This document shows, in pieces, positions 8,301 through 15,911 of a stretch of 38,026 nt of DNA. The notes beneath the pieces were generated by a model, which saw only the letters and a program-made list of their open reading frames with translations, was not told where the DNA came from and searched no databases. The stretch spans positions 1-38,026 of the forward strand of contig JAIKWU010000009.1 of assembly GCA_024684455.1 (NCBI GenBank), in the 5' to 3' direction. Each line of letters starts with the position of its first letter. The first letter of the stretch is position 1. Source of the stretch: Bacteroidaceae bacterium. Lineage in GTDB: Bacteria > Bacteroidota > Bacteroidia > Bacteroidales > Bacteroidaceae. Made by a program: the position numbers and the translations under genes.

Positions 8301-8990
8301 ACTTTTATTATAGACGCGGAAGTCATACAGCAATGTCTGTTTCAGGTAGTTGTCGGCCGAAAACGGAGCACGCCCAATCCAGTTGTAGGCTGGTGCTGCC
8401 GTAAAGGTGCTACTGAGTACGGGCATGTTTGTAACGGTTTGTTTCAGCACGCCGTCAAGATAGAGCCGTCCTGTCGTTCCCGACTGTGTGTAGAGGAAAT
8501 GTACCCAACGTCCTTTCACTGATTCAGAACCTATCTCCATGCCCACCTCGTTCTGGAATCCGCCCGTCGAGGTGGCCATACGCTGCGCGTTCAGTCGATA
8601 GGCTGTGTAGGGTGCCGATGTGGCTGTGTTGGCATCCGACTGAGAGAAGCACCACAGGAAATATCCTGCACCGCTCAGGCTGGCCATTGCATCCACATTA
8701 TAGTAAACCGACAACGTCCAGTCGCTGAGTGCCTTTACGGCCGTTCCGGCCTTCGTGCCCATGTTCAAGTAGCCTGTTCCGTTGCCCAGGTTCAGCACAT
8801 GGTACTTGCCCATTGCCTCAACCTTAGCCTGGTTCACAAGTGTTCCGTTAATGCCGTTGCCCGAGGCATCCGTCACAGTCTTTCCACTGACATTCTCAAA
8901 GTTGTAGCGAATGATCAGACCTTCTTCTGTCTGTGCTGACATGCCTATTGCAAGTAATCCTGCCAGCAGGGAAGTCATCCATTTCTTCAT
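5337..8990 (-). CDS. Secreted alginate-lyase-superfamily polysaccharide lyase
   Basis: A 1217-residue modular secreted enzyme. Residues 1-20 are a signal peptide ending MSAQ. Residues about 25-245 are a LamG/concanavalin-like jelly roll (RYNFENVSG, LYLDGVLKQTV, YDFRVYNKSMT). A short helical linker (about 255-325) precedes an alpha/alpha-toroid domain (about 335-760) resembling the alginate_lyase family: HPGCLHTQADFDRIK, RPGHYWSNWG, QMQETGRDAGHEQ with likely active-site Gln/Arg/His, and NFGGQGATLPW. Ig-like modules follow (about 790-1030), then a beta-trefoil-like region (about 1035-1175) and the C-terminal motif FDLTGRPV...KKVYRR. Among CAZy families PL38 or a relative is the best guess; the substrate (alginate, glucuronan or another uronan) is not determinable here. 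It lies 41 bp downstream of ugd on the same strand and may be read from that promoter. Confidence 0.8.
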   Translation of the reverse strand: MKKWMTSLLAGLLAIGMSAQTEEGLIIRYNFENVSGKTVTDASGNGINGTLVNQAKVEAMGKYHVLNLGNGTGYLNMGTKAGTAVKALSDWTLSVYYNVDAMASLSGAGYFLWCFSQSDANTATSAPYTAYRLNAQRMATSTGGFQNEVGMEIGSESVKGRWVHFLYTQSGTTGRLYLDGVLKQTVTNMPVLSSTFTAAPAYNWIGRAPFSADNYLKQTLLYDFRVYNKSMTEAEVKALAAVTEDLEYEYRYGTPGDFSALESKLAECETFVASIGNNYPANAIAEMQDEILCGKMEQRAGRISQQYIDQRITQLTNALNTLKASKGFNMKKVSGDFASEHGFVHPGCLHTQADFDRIKQLLAAGDPTITAAFNALRNGEYAQSGIATWPVETIIRGGSSGQNYMNVARGAAMAYQNALVWKIAGTKANADAAVRILMAWARGNKYVGGDTNVSLASGIYGYELANAAELVRDYAGWSPEDLAEFKQYVLNTWYGPANDFLRRRHATWDNSQNPGAGGQRPGHYWSNWGLCNTLAMMCWGIFLDDVHMYNQGVSFFKHDHVGTWSEAATLNRTEAINNWGLTEFLGNLVPVVHDDARGPYGRLGQMQETGRDAGHEQMAAGLAVDIAQVGWNQGDDLFSYMDHRLAAGLEYVAAHNFGGQGATLPWTNYHYADCRTAWHNAWVQTGHEDRGEMRPFWDRVVGHYEGVKGVKMQYSEMAARAVRGDAGYDMGGHSYGENSGGYDHLGFSTLTCYRPEMADPAKAPIFIDGQIEHKGKTYHQTELGGLKYTFIVDGTHAFAPSDTAITLIPILPEGVADTGLWKWNTGQTTKNIQVSAKHSYMYRVTYTDANGTESQRLFSIAVAGDCTADRLHPEITVDGVIEQITEKSVFAGTSVILYTGNQTGWTDDYRWDNGVKNNSVVVIPNITTSRDYVCHYTNTGGRTQEQRFHLNVVNMEHHISVGDKSYTGVTDVIAEVGNTIVITPKIADLYAFGTFQWSDGSTGRSLTLENIQSSQEVSFTYTCGDVELAATYNILLLSAEPYIIESGNYLVEDVRTGLYMTNDGGKRPVFEPLGTDGATEAQVWNITQSQLNGKYRYHFMSTLDNAHLGTTGSLSTTTGASATFLVQAADKTDYIIFHSASNRYWSVDEDNALVTTTVKELYGFPFRVIPAGEPTGIESMVNGQQKIVNGVFDLTGRPVSHPTKGLYIIGGKKVYRR

Positions 8991-9031
8991 GTTTTCTTCA
9001 GATTTATACGGTTGTACAATAACTTCAAATC

Positions 9032-10354
9032 TTACACACGTCCGATGCTCAGGTACTCAAAGCCTGCTTCATGCATTTCCTGCGGGTCGTAGATGTTGCG
9101 TCCGTCAATGACGAGAGGGCGTTTCATTGCCTTACGGATGACACCCCACGAGGGCAGTCGGAACTGCTTCCACTCCGTCAGCAGCAACAGTGCATCAGCA
9201 CCCAGGACGGCATCGTACATGTCGGTGGCATACTCCACGGCATCGCCCACACGGCGGCGACATTCGTTCATGGCCACAGGGTCGAACACACGTACCTTGC
9301 AGCCTGCTTCCTTCAGCAACTTAATCGTTACCAGACTCGTTGCCTCACGCATGTCATCGGTCTCTGCCTTGAACGCCAGTCCCCATAGCGCGACTGTTTT
9401 GCCTTTCAGTGCCGTCTTTCCGCCAAAATGAGCCTCCAATTTGCGATATAGCACAGACTTCTGTCGTTCGTTCACATCCTCTACAGCCTTCAGCACCTTC
9501 ATGCTATAGCCAGCCTTCTCGGCAGTCTTGATGAGGGCCTTGACATCCTTCGGAAAGCACGAACCGCCATAGCCGCAGCCAGGGTAGAGGAATTTCGAGC
9601 CGATGCGCGAGTCGGCACCAATGCCCTTGCGCACCATGTTCACATCAGCACCGACGAGTTCGCACAAGTTGGCAATGTCGTTCATGAACGAGATGCGTGT
9701 GGCCAGCATCGAGTTGGCGGCATACTTGATCATCTCGGCACTCGGTATGTCCGTGAAGATGACGCGGAAGTTGTTGAGCAGGAAGGGGCGGTAGAGACGT
9801 GACATCAGTTCCTTGGCCCGCTCCGTCTCGACGCCCACGACCACGCGGTCGGGCGACATGAAGTCCTTGACCGCAGCTCCTTCTTTCAGGAACTCGGGGT
9901 TCGATGCCACGTCGAAGGGAACATCCGCGCCCCGCGCCTTCAGTTCCTCCTCAATCACAGCCTTCACCTTCTTCGCCGTCCCTACGGGAACAGTCGATTT
10001 GGTCACCAGCGTCGTATATTTCTTGATGTTCTGTCCGAATACACGTGCTACAGCCAGCACATACTGCAGGTCGGCACTGCCGTCCTCGTCGGGTGGTGTA
10101 CCCACAGCCGAGAACACCACCTCTACGTCGTCAAGACACGACGTCAGGTCGGTCGTGAACTTCAGGCGGCCTTCGCGCACATTGCGCATCACCATTTCGT
10201 CCAGCCCTGGTTCGTAGATGGGCACGTTGCCCTCCTGCAGACTCTTGATTTTCTCTTCATTCACATCCACACAAGTCACGTGTACGCCCATCTCGGCGAA
10301 GCACGTTCCACTGACGAGGCCTACATAGCCAGCCCCAACTACTGCAATGTTCAT
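9032..10354 (-). CDS. ugd: UDP-glucose 6-dehydrogenase
   Basis: A 440-residue cytoplasmic enzyme that oxidises UDP-glucose to UDP-glucuronate with two NAD+, supplying uronic acid for surface polysaccharides. The N-terminus MNIAVVGAGYVGLVSG is the Rossmann NAD-binding loop, CVDVNEEKI provides the beta2 acidic residue, and GCGYGGSCFPKD contains the catalytic cysteine. The C-terminal UDP-binding domain includes WGLAFKAETDDMREA. The frame is open 90 bases further upstream, but the glycine-rich loop and the promoter at 10402-10433 place the start at 10354. A related nucleotide-sugar dehydrogenase (for example UDP-ManNAc or GDP-mannose) is the main alternative. The lyase gene lies directly downstream. 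Confidence 0.92.
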   Translation of the reverse strand: MNIAVVGAGYVGLVSGTCFAEMGVHVTCVDVNEEKIKSLQEGNVPIYEPGLDEMVMRNVREGRLKFTTDLTSCLDDVEVVFSAVGTPPDEDGSADLQYVLAVARVFGQNIKKYTTLVTKSTVPVGTAKKVKAVIEEELKARGADVPFDVASNPEFLKEGAAVKDFMSPDRVVVGVETERAKELMSRLYRPFLLNNFRVIFTDIPSAEMIKYAANSMLATRISFMNDIANLCELVGADVNMVRKGIGADSRIGSKFLYPGCGYGGSCFPKDVKALIKTAEKAGYSMKVLKAVEDVNERQKSVLYRKLEAHFGGKTALKGKTVALWGLAFKAETDDMREATSLVTIKLLKEAGCKVRVFDPVAMNECRRRVGDAVEYATDMYDAVLGADALLLLTEWKQFRLPSWGVIRKAMKRPLVIDGRNIYDPQEMHEAGFEYLSIGRV

Positions 10355-10401
10355 ACCCTGTTTCCTATAACTAAATGGGTGGTAAACAAAATTATTCGTC
10401 A

Positions 10402-10433
10402 CAAAGGTACGATTAAGTAAGCGGAATACAAAA
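10402..10433 (-). promoter_or_regulatory. Promoter of ugd
   Basis: On the minus strand TACCTTTG (10402-10409) is a perfect -7 box, and TTTTG (complement of 10429-10433) lies 19 bp upstream. Transcription would start about 40 bases before the ATG at 10354. The stretch between the boxes (CTTACTTAATCG) resembles the region between the boxes of the lysE promoter at 17466-17497. Confidence 0.7.
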
Positions 10434-10444
10434 CGAAAAGCCAA

Positions 10445-10763
10445 GTTTTTCGTTTTTATTCCCGAACGTAAGTACCTTCGACGCAGTCAAAGATACGACT
10501 AATCATTGAAAAATGAAAACGAAAGATTGAAAATTGAATAAAATTGACTGAAAACTGATAATTGACATTGGTGCAATTGTAAAACTGAAGAAAAGAAACA
10601 GGAGAAAACACAGGTGTGTACTTCCTGTCGAAGGGGCAGGCTAGTGCTTGGAAAAATCCAAAAATGTACGATTTCGCTTTGTGGTATAGTGAATAATGCG
10701 TATCTTCGCAGTCGGAATAGTTTTTGACAACAAGACTCTCATTAACCTACACAACAACACATT
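10445..10763. other. Divergent intergenic region, ugd to pectate lyase
   Basis: About 320 bp without a gene. It contains A-rich degenerate repeats around TGAAAA/ATTGA (about 10505-10600), a single diverged copy of the 22-bp-array unit (GGCTAGTGCTTGGAAAAAT, 10639-10657) and the pectate lyase promoter at 10678-10708. Confidence 0.7.
10678..10708 (+). promoter_or_regulatory. Promoter of the pectate lyase gene
   Basis: TTTG at 10678-10681 and TATCTTCG at 10701-10708 fit the Bacteroidetes -33/-7 pair with a 19-bp spacer and one change in the -7 box. The leader to the ATG at 10764 is about 50 bases. Confidence 0.65.
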
Positions 10764-12977
10764 ATGCGAATCAACAGATTACTGATGCTTGCATTGCTGC
10801 TGCAGGCAGTTCAGTGCCTACGTGCTCAGACGCTGGCATTTCCTGAGGCGGAGGGCTTTGCTGCCTACGCCACGGGTGGACGGGGCGGCACGGTCTATCA
10901 CGTGACCAACCTGAATAAGTCGGGTGCAGGGTCGCTGGCCGATGCGGTGAGCCAACCCAACCGCTTCGTCGTGTTCGACGTGGGTGGTGTCATCGATATC
11001 ACCGGTTCTGCTATCACTATCAGCAGCAACATCACCATTGCGGGACAGACGGCTCCAGGCGAGGGCATCACCATCTATGGCGGACGTGTCATCGCTTCGA
11101 AGTCGAAAAACATCATTATCCGCTACATCCGCATGATGGGCGGCAAGAGTGTCAACTCGAGCAAGTGTACCCTTACGCTCGACGAGTGTCAGAACGTCAT
11201 CATGGACCACTGCACCGTGGCTTGGGGACCGTGGGACAATGTTCACATTACCGACGCCAACAACATCACGTGGCAGTACAGCATCATCGCCGAAGGCATC
11301 GAGCCTCAGCGGTTCGGTGCCATCACTGACGGCACACGCAACTGGACCATTGCCCACTGCCTGTGGATTGACAACAAGAGCCGCAACCCGAAGATGAAGT
11401 GCTACTTGCAGTATTACAACAATGTGGTCTATAACTTCGGTATGGGCATCATTGGAGGTCATTCCACTGCCGATAACTACCAGGACGTGATGAACAACTA
11501 CTTCATCGCCGGTCCCAGCGGCTCGCAGAAGTATTTCGACGACTGGACGGAGACGGACCACCTGTACAGCACGGGCAACTACTTTGACGGCAACTGCAAC
11601 GGCAAACTGGACGGCTGGCTCATCGCCGACTACAACAGCGCCACGCCGATGTCGTCGCCACATTTCTCTGTGTCGCATCCCCGCAAGTTGCTGACGGCAG
11701 CCGAGGCATACGCCGACGTGGCAGAAAATGTAGGTGCCTCGCGTCGTCGCGACCTGCATGAACGTCGCTACATCGAGCAACTTACATCGCTCGGTACGAA
11801 GGGTGCTTTCATCACCAATGAGGACGACTTGGGAGGCATCGGCAAAGTGGATGGAGGTGTGCCCATCGTTGATACGGACCACGACGGTATGCCCGACGAC
11901 TGGGAGCGTGAACATGGCCTTAACCCGAACAAGGACGACGCCACGCTCTATTCGTTCGGCAACGGATACATGAACATCGAAAACTATGTCAACAATGCGA
12001 CAGAACTGGAGTCGACGCTGATGTACCCTACGAACGTGACGGCTACGCTGGTCGCCTCGTCAAGGGTACAGATTCAGTGGACAAACACGGAACCTACGGC
12101 CACGGAAATCGTTCTGGAGCAATCGACGGACAACATCTCCTATGAGGAAATTAAGCGGATGGAGCCGACGTTGACTTCTTGCTATGTGAATCGTCTGACC
12201 CGTGGACAACTCTACTACTGGCGTCTCAAGTACATCTGTGGCGAGGAGGAGTCGCCCTATTCGGCGGTCGTCGCCGTGAACGACGAGTTTATGAAGCCTG
12301 GAGGCGGTACGGTGGCAGGGCAGACGACGTTCAAGCCTGTGGAAGGAAAACTCTACCGCATCATCAATTATGCTTCAGCGAGTTTCAACTCGTCGGCCGA
12401 CATGACAGGGCCGCCGAAATACCTGAAACTCCACGACAACGGTCTGCTGGGCGTAGCCGAAGACTTCGACTGGACGGACGAGTCGCTCTTCTGGCGCATC
12501 ACAAAGGTGACGGACGGCTACACGCTGCAACACACGTCGTCGGGGCTCTATTTCTCACCCACCAACATGAGCATCGGCGGAGTGGATCGCATCGGTACGT
12601 CTGAACAGCCTAATGTCTTCACCATTACCTATACAGGCAACGAAACGCCGACACAGTCGAACACCACAAATGCCCTTTCGTTCTACCGAATTAACAGCGC
12701 TGCGGCCAACAATATGCAAATCCGCGCCCGAACTTTTGGCGACGACTGGTTTTGGGGCTCAGGCACCCTCTCCCGTGCCGACATGATTTTTACGTTCGGT
12801 GAAGTGACGGGGATTGTGCCGACTGGCATAGATACAAGTACAATGAATAATGAACAATTAAAAATGAACAATGAACAAAGTACCATTTATGACCTGAGTG
12901 GCCGTCGCCTGCAAACGGATTGGCAGCATCTGCCTAAAGGTGTGTACATTGTGGGTGGACAAAAAATCTTGAAATAG
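10764..12977 (+). CDS. PL1-type pectate lyase, secreted and modular
   Basis: A 737-residue enzyme expected to cleave polygalacturonate by beta-elimination outside the cell. A signal peptide (to about residue 21, CLRAQ) precedes a right-handed beta-helix domain (about 24-400) with the Bacteroidetes PL1 signature FPEAEGFAAYATGGRGG, FDVGGVIDI, AGQTAPGEGITIYGG, DHCTVAWGPWDN and a catalytic-region Arg in SRNPKMK. A calcium-loop-like segment DTDHDGMPDDWEREHGLNP follows at about 370. Residues about 418-505 resemble a fibronectin type III domain, and about 520-690 a beta-trefoil-like module related to that of the lyase at 5337-8990. The C-terminus carries IYDLSGRRL...KGVYIVGGQKILK. The linker before this motif (MNNEQLKMNNEQ) is encoded by a simple AATGAACAAT-type repeat. 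Confidence 0.9.
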   Translation: MRINRLLMLALLLQAVQCLRAQTLAFPEAEGFAAYATGGRGGTVYHVTNLNKSGAGSLADAVSQPNRFVVFDVGGVIDITGSAITISSNITIAGQTAPGEGITIYGGRVIASKSKNIIIRYIRMMGGKSVNSSKCTLTLDECQNVIMDHCTVAWGPWDNVHITDANNITWQYSIIAEGIEPQRFGAITDGTRNWTIAHCLWIDNKSRNPKMKCYLQYYNNVVYNFGMGIIGGHSTADNYQDVMNNYFIAGPSGSQKYFDDWTETDHLYSTGNYFDGNCNGKLDGWLIADYNSATPMSSPHFSVSHPRKLLTAAEAYADVAENVGASRRRDLHERRYIEQLTSLGTKGAFITNEDDLGGIGKVDGGVPIVDTDHDGMPDDWEREHGLNPNKDDATLYSFGNGYMNIENYVNNATELESTLMYPTNVTATLVASSRVQIQWTNTEPTATEIVLEQSTDNISYEEIKRMEPTLTSCYVNRLTRGQLYYWRLKYICGEEESPYSAVVAVNDEFMKPGGGTVAGQTTFKPVEGKLYRIINYASASFNSSADMTGPPKYLKLHDNGLLGVAEDFDWTDESLFWRITKVTDGYTLQHTSSGLYFSPTNMSIGGVDRIGTSEQPNVFTITYTGNETPTQSNTTNALSFYRINSAAANNMQIRARTFGDDWFWGSGTLSRADMIFTFGEVTGIVPTGIDTSTMNNEQLKMNNEQSTIYDLSGRRLQTDWQHLPKGVYIVGGQKILK

Positions 12978-12992
12978 AAGGATGCACACATA

Positions 12993-13030
12993 AAAAGCGC
13001 GAGGCTCCAATGTCGGTGCCTCGCGCTTTT
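12993..13030. terminator. Bidirectional terminator, pectate lyase and prfC
   Basis: AAAAGCGCGAGGC (12993-13005) pairs perfectly with GCCTCGCGCTTTT (13018-13030) over a 12-base loop. It lies between the convergent ends of the pectate lyase and prfC genes and has A/T runs on both sides, so it can serve both. Confidence 0.88.
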
Positions 13031-13044
13031 ATGTCCTCATCGGC

Positions 13045-14631
13045 TTAAAACTCGCTGGTAAAGTGGAACTTGATATGTTTGAAGTCCTGCTGCGCCATCT
13101 GCAACACATAGTTGGAGTCGGCGAGGAAGACATCGCGGCCTTCTTTGTCGCGGGCCATATACTGGTACTTACGTTTTTTGAAGGCATCGAGTTCGGCATC
13201 GTCGTCACTCTCAATCCAGCAAGCCTTGTAGAGGCTGGCAGGCTCCCACTTGCAGAGGGCGTTGTACTCGTTTTCCAGACGGTACTGAATGACTTCGAAC
13301 TGCAACTGCCCCACCGTGCCGATGAGTTTGCGGCCGTTGAACTGGTTGATGAACATCTGGGCGACACCCTCGTCCATCAGTTGGTTGATACCCTTTTCCA
13401 ACTGCTTGGTGCGCATCGGGTCGGCATTTTCGATATACTTGAACATCTCGGGCGAGAAACTGGGCAGGCCCTTGAAGTGCAGTTGTTCGCCTTCGGTCAG
13501 CGTGTCGCCAATCTTGAAGATGCCGTTGTCGGGCAGACCGACGATGTCGCCAGGCCATGCCTCGTCGATGGTGCTCTTCTTCTGCGCCATGAACTGCGTG
13601 GGCGACGAGAAACGCACCGTCTTGCCCTGACGCACATGCAGATAGGGAGCGTTGCGGACAAACTTGCCCGAGCAGACCTTGCAGAAAGCCGTGCAGGAGC
13701 GGTGGTTCGGGTCGATGTTGGCGGTTATCTTGAAGATGAAACCTGTGAACTTGGGTTCTTCGGGCTGCACCAGTCGTTCCTCAGCCGTGGTGGGACGAGG
13801 ACGAGGCGCTATCTGGACAAAGCAGTCGAGCAGTTCCTGCACACCGAAGTTGTTGAGGGCCGAGCCGAAGAAGACAGGAGCCACCTCGGCATCGAGGTAG
13901 GTCTGGACGTCAAACTCGGGATAGACACCGTCGATGAGTTCGAGGTCGTCACGCAGTTTCTGTGCATCCTCCACCCCGACACGCTCGTCGAGTTCTTTGC
14001 TGTCTATATCGACGTTCACCTTCTCCGTCACCTTCTGCTTGTCGGGTGTGAAGAGGTTGAGGTTCTGCTCGAAGATGTTATAGACGCCCTTGAACCGTGC
14101 ACCCTGGTTGATGGGCCACGACAGCGGACGCACACTGATTTGCAGTTCCTGCTCCACCTCATCCATCAGGTCGAAGGGGTCACGGCCCTCACGGTCCATC
14201 TTGTTGATGAACACGATGACAGGCGTCTTGCGCATACGGCAGACGGTCATCAGTTTGCGTGTCTGTGTCTCCACACCCTTTGCCCCGTCAATCACGATGA
14301 TGGCGCTATCGACGGCGGTGAGTGTGCGGAAGGTGTCCTCGGCAAAATCCTGGTGGCCTGGTGTGTCGAGGATGTTGACCTTGTACTCCACATCCGAACC
14401 CTCGGGGGTGTAGTCAAACTCCATCACCGAGGTACTCACACTGATACCGCGCTGCTTCTCGATTTCCATCCAGTCGCTCGTCGCCGTCTTCCGTATCTTG
14501 TTCGACTTCACGGCACCTGCCACCTGGATCTGTCCGCCGAACAGCAGCAGTTTCTCCGTCAGCGTGGTCTTACCCGCGTCAGGGTGCGATATGATGGCAA
14601 ATGTACGTCTACGATCTATTTCAAGACTCAT
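13045..14631 (-). CDS. prfC: Peptide chain release factor 3
   Basis: A 528-residue translational GTPase that removes RF1/RF2 from the ribosome after termination; the length matches the family (about 529 aa). The GTPase motifs are intact: [13 protein letters not shown] (G1), the switch [10 protein letters not shown] and the base-binding NKMD. The region [12 protein letters not shown] is the RF3-type switch I, distinguishing it from EF-G. It is the last gene of the minus-strand run beginning at lysE. The end of the inverted array flanking the GxxExxY unit lies seven bases upstream of the ATG, so that insertion replaced the normal upstream spacer. Confidence 0.95.
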   Translation of the reverse strand: MSLEIDRRRTFAIISHPDAGKTTLTEKLLLFGGQIQVAGAVKSNKIRKTATSDWMEIEKQRGISVSTSVMEFDYTPEGSDVEYKVNILDTPGHQDFAEDTFRTLTAVDSAIIVIDGAKGVETQTRKLMTVCRMRKTPVIVFINKMDREGRDPFDLMDEVEQELQISVRPLSWPINQGARFKGVYNIFEQNLNLFTPDKQKVTEKVNVDIDSKELDERVGVEDAQKLRDDLELIDGVYPEFDVQTYLDAEVAPVFFGSALNNFGVQELLDCFVQIAPRPRPTTAEERLVQPEEPKFTGFIFKITANIDPNHRSCTAFCKVCSGKFVRNAPYLHVRQGKTVRFSSPTQFMAQKKSTIDEAWPGDIVGLPDNGIFKIGDTLTEGEQLHFKGLPSFSPEMFKYIENADPMRTKQLEKGINQLMDEGVAQMFINQFNGRKLIGTVGQLQFEVIQYRLENEYNALCKWEPASLYKACWIESDDDAELDAFKKRKYQYMARDKEGRDVFLADSNYVLQMAQQDFKHIKFHFTSEF

Positions 14632-14637
14632 ATTCTT

Positions 14638-15074
14638 TCAAGGATTTTAAGGATTAAAAGGATTTTTCTTATGGTCAAAGAAGTTCTCAAAGCGTTTGAA
14701 ATAAGGCTTTGAGGCTCCAAAGTTCATTAAGAAACCTACTTCCATATCTGTTGCTTTCAAATAGTTTAGTATCTGAGCCATCTCGTCACCAGTGATTTCA
14801 CTCAGTGCTTTTAACTCCAGAATCACTTTGTTTTCGACAATAATATCAGGGATATAATAACCTACCAATTCATCTTTATAAATGACATCTATGCGCTTTT
14901 GCGAATCACAGAACAAACCTTGTCGAGTCAATTCTTTATACATGGCATTCTGATAGACTTGCTCAACAAAACCAAAGCCTAACGTATTATACACTTCATA
15001 ATAGGCCGCAATAATCTGTTCTGTCAAATCCTCATACAACATAAAAAATCCTTATAAATCCTTTAAATCCTTGA
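14638..15074. mobile_element. Candidate GxxExxY cassette with inverted GGATTT arrays
   Basis: Two roughly 30-bp arrays bound this 437-bp unit: 14638-14668, three GGATT units spaced 9-10 bp, and 15043-15074, its near-perfect inverted copy (TCAAGGAT at the outer ends, AAAAATCC at the inner ends). Between them is only the GxxExxY gene. The left array supplies that gene's last residues and stop; the right array supplies the last residues and stop of rfbD. No target duplication and no transposase are visible. That it moved as a unit is inference. Confidence 0.55.
14647..15042 (-). CDS. GxxExxY family PD-(D/E)XK nuclease-like protein
   Basis: A 131-residue cytoplasmic protein of the GxxExxY family, whose name-giving motif is seen as GFVEQVY near residue 24. 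The family is related to PD-(D/E)XK nucleases: PDIIVENKVILELKAL carries the D...ExK arrangement typical of that fold (about residues 65-80). No biological role is established. It follows rfbD closely and precedes prfC, but its flanks are inverted GGATTT arrays, and its C-terminal residues KNPFNP plus the stop are encoded by one of them. It therefore looks like an insertion into an rfbD-prfC operon. Confidence 0.88.
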   Translation of the reverse strand: MLYEDLTEQIIAAYYEVYNTLGFGFVEQVYQNAMYKELTRQGLFCDSQKRIDVIYKDELVGYYIPDIIVENKVILELKALSEITGDEMAQILNYLKATDMEVGFLMNFGASKPYFKRFENFFDHKKNPFNP

Positions 15075-15911
15075 TAGACATTCCCTGAGCGAGTCCTCCC
15101 AGTACGGCACCTCGATGCCATAGGTCTGCTTGATCTTTGTCTTGTCCAGCACAGAGTAGTGCGGACGGGAGGCCGCTGTCGGATACTCCGATGTGTGCAG
15201 CGGACGGACATGGCAGGTCGTGATGCCTGCGATGCGGTGGATGGCCTTCGTAAAGTCGTACCACGACGTCACACCCTCGTTCGAGAAGTGGTAGATGCCA
15301 GGCACGATGCCCTTGTTGATGGCTGTCATGATGGCCATGGCGAGGTCACGGGCATAGGTCGGAGTGCCCACTTGGTCGAAGATGACACCCAGCGACTCCT
15401 TCTCACGCCCCAGCCGCAACATCGTCTTCACGAAGTTGTTGCCGAAGGTCGAGTACAGCCACGCCGTGCGGACAATCATCACCTTCGAGCAATACGCCAT
15501 CACGCTCTTCTCGCCAGCAAGTTTCGTACGGCCGTACACACTGTTCGGACATGTCGGCTCGTCCTCGGTATAAGGCGTGTGGTTCGTGCCGTCGAACACA
15601 TAGTCGGTCGAAATCTGAACCATCCAGCCCCCACGGCGTTCGATGCTCTGGGCCAGGAAGCCCGGTGCCTCGTTGTTCAGCACGTTGCAGAACACCTCGT
15701 TGTCTTCCGCCTTGTCCACAGCCGTATAAGCCGCACAGTTCACGATGCCATCGACCGCGTTCGTCTGCACGAACGCATCAACAGCCTCCGCATCGGTGAT
15801 GTCCAGTTCCTCCACATCGGTAAACAGCCACTCATGCTGCGGGTTCTCACGAGCCAGCAACTGCATCTCGTTGCCCAACTGACCGTTGCTGCCAGTAATC
15901 AATATCTTCAT
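15063..15911 (-). CDS. rfbD: dTDP-4-dehydrorhamnose reductase
   Basis: A 282-residue cytoplasmic short-chain dehydrogenase/reductase performing the last step of dTDP-L-rhamnose synthesis, for surface polysaccharides. Visible motifs are ITGSNGQLG (NAD(P)H loop), LDITD, NCAAYTAVDKAE, STDYVFDG and the catalytic YGRTKLAGE (Tyr/Lys). Its ATG overlaps the DUF4924 stop (ATGA), indicating translational coupling. The final codons and stop (SRI-stop) lie inside the inverted array at 15043-15074, so the original C-terminus may have been altered slightly. No rfbA/B/C genes are in the window. Confidence 0.95.
   Translation of the reverse strand: MKILITGSNGQLGNEMQLLARENPQHEWLFTDVEELDITDAEAVDAFVQTNAVDGIVNCAAYTAVDKAEDNEVFCNVLNNEAPGFLAQSIERRGGWMVQISTDYVFDGTNHTPYTEDEPTCPNSVYGRTKLAGEKSVMAYCSKVMIVRTAWLYSTFGNNFVKTMLRLGREKESLGVIFDQVGTPTYARDLAMAIMTAINKGIVPGIYHFSNEGVTSWYDFTKAIHRIAGITTCHVRPLHTSEYPTAASRPHYSVLDKTKIKQTYGIEVPYWEDSLRECLSRI

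Noticed and set aside
13063..14712. A 549-residue open frame on the plus strand opposite prfC
   Set aside because: It is the antisense shadow of a complete, motif-perfect prfC gene in GC-rich DNA. Its product is rich in Val/Leu/His/Asp with no domain and it has no promoter.
14638..15074. Classical insertion sequence
   Set aside because: There are inverted ends but no transposase and no visible target-site duplication. It is reported only as a candidate cassette.
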